A stretch of DNA of 64,000 nt from the NCBI RefSeq assembly GCF_020217465.1, contig NZ_CP084115.1, positions 1,674,001 to 1,738,000 on the forward strand, given 5' to 3'. Positions 63,136 to 64,000 of this stretch are shown here, piece after piece. Made by a program: the position numbers and the translations under genes. Position 1 is the stretch's first letter, and each line of letters begins with the position of its first letter. The notes under the pieces are model-generated. The model searched no databases. It was not told the DNA's origin and was given only the letters and a program-made list of their open reading frames with translations. Source of the DNA: Cobetia amphilecti. GTDB taxonomy: Bacteria; Pseudomonadota; Gammaproteobacteria; Pseudomonadales; Halomonadaceae.

Positions 63136-64000
63136 GGGTATTTCCTGTTGAGACTGTAATGAGACGTCATGTTCCGTGAACAACGAGTTGCGGGATCTCG
63201 TGTTGACCAGGTGCTTTTTCCTATGTAGTGGAGCGCGATAATAATGAGCATTATCCAGCGCTTGAGTGGCCTGGAAAGGTAAGGAATCCAGTTGACTGGC
63301 CACCTGACATTTCTCTGAACCTGAACACGGAAGCCGTATTTTTCTTGCCTTGAGAGCAATCTACGGCTCGCGGAACGTGAGGCATCCTCGCAGAAATGAT
63401 GCGCCATCTCAAATGTGAGGCATTGATTCTGAGTGTATGAAGTGTACACGATCACGAGGGTGTTTAGACTTTAGTGGTAAGATTATTTCGGGTTGTGTCA
63501 CTTTGGAAAGGCCAAGCGCAAGGATGCGATTTATCGACTCATGGCTCGGGTTATTTTTTGTAAACTGTTGATTTGCTTGTATATTTTTGATGTTGTGGTG
63601 GTGGTTTTTCGTGGCGTTATCTGGCTTGTTTTTCATGTGGAAAGAAAAGAAGATTGCCGTGTTGCAATGTCGATTCGAAGGTGGATGATTTTCTGCCTAT
63701 TCAAGGCATGCTGAGTCAAGCGGGTGGAGGGCTGAAATGATCTATTGGTCAAGAAAGTGGGTGCTGGTAATTTTGTGATTTTGCGTAAAATAGGGGTGTG
63801 AGGAGGATGGAAAAGGGGTGTCACAATAGTGAGTGCTGTGTGAATGGAGAAAGAGACGGGATCAGAAGGGAAAAGGGCGCCAGATTATCGAATGATCCTC
63901 GCTGGAGGATTTGCTGGAGGATTCGCTGGTGGGGAGGGCTAGAGGATCTGCTGGGCTATTCGCAGAACTATTCGCGGGGCTATTCACTCACCAGGCCAGC
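63136..64000. other. AT-rich region upstream of the second tmm, no supported gene
   Basis: The first 120 bp should hold the tmm promoter and include the palindrome ATAATG-ag-CATTAT (63241-63254). From about 63400 to 63860 the DNA is AT-rich with short open frames on both strands lacking ribosome sites or recognisable domains. Near 63900-63990 short GC-rich repeats (gctggaggattygctgg; ctattcgc) appear. It may be a decayed insertion or a regulatory spacer. Confidence 0.5.

Noticed and set aside
63493-63714. A 73-codon plus-strand frame in the AT-rich tract
   Set aside because: It has no ribosome site, a random-looking hydrophobic composition and overlapping frames on the other strand of equal quality.

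Overview
The window is GC-rich, densely coded DNA from what looks like a marine or halophilic gammaproteobacterium, most probably a Halomonadaceae member of the Cobetia/Halomonas type. That placement is inferred from gene content (OsmC-YcaO fusion, trimethylamine and TMAO enzymes, a trimethylaminoethylphosphonate gene pair, many LysR regulators) and not from a marker gene. No rRNA, tRNA or CRISPR array was seen. Two stretches stand out from the host background: a strongly AT-rich island at about 37.55-40.2 kb, and a 3372-bp transposon at 50657-54028.

Layout. 1-6.4 kb (minus): a peptide-type ABC transporter operon in the order binding protein, alkaline-phosphatase-superfamily enzyme, two permeases and a fused double ATPase that runs off the left edge. 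6.6-9.6 kb: a LysR regulator and a divergent oxygenase/HD-hydrolase pair resembling TmpA/TmpB, which convert trimethylaminoethylphosphonate to glycine betaine and phosphate. 9.6-17.8 kb: a LysR/quinone-oxidoreductase pair, an SDR, a PAS-chemoreceptor, an amidase and a sodium:solute symporter with its DUF3311 partner. 18-26.7 kb: OsmC-YcaO, a LysR/SDR/DJ-1 cluster sharing a duplicated operator, and a siderophore binding protein plus TonB receptor under a Fur box. 27-37.5 kb (minus): a guanidine-utilisation operon headed by a clear guanidine-I (ykkC) riboswitch, with ABC transporter, two DUF1989 carboxyguanidine-deiminase-type proteins, a urea/guanidine carboxylase and an allophanate hydrolase. 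The permease and the hydrolase of this operon both carry disabling lesions. 37.8-40.1 kb: an AT-rich PARIS-like anti-phage pair (AAA ATPase plus DUF4435/Toprim).

40.5-46.7 kb: a Tat-exported PLP aminotransferase, a split YeeE/YedE sulfur transporter with LysR, two different non-haem oxygenase-type proteins and a paired SMR exporter. 46.8-63.1 kb is a methylamine region: trimethylamine monooxygenase (tmm), a PAS protein, a NarL-type regulator and a NarX-type kinase split by an ISPpu12-like ISL3 transposon (MerR, CDF transporter, lspA, tnpA; perfect 8-bp target duplication), then divergent TMAO demethylase (tdm), an ammonium transporter behind a sigma-54 promoter, a 55-residue membrane protein, a CpdA-like phosphodiesterase, a HAD phosphatase and a second tmm. 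63.1-64 kb is AT-rich with no convincing gene.

How it fits together. The recurring theme is scavenging nitrogen and phosphorus from small marine organic compounds. TmpAB would yield glycine betaine and phosphate; Tmm then Tdm would turn trimethylamine through TMAO into dimethylamine and formaldehyde; the guanidine operon would yield ammonium and CO2; Amt would recover ammonium. The disrupted kinase and the broken guanidine genes suggest either recent loss in this strain or sequence errors, and both can be tested.
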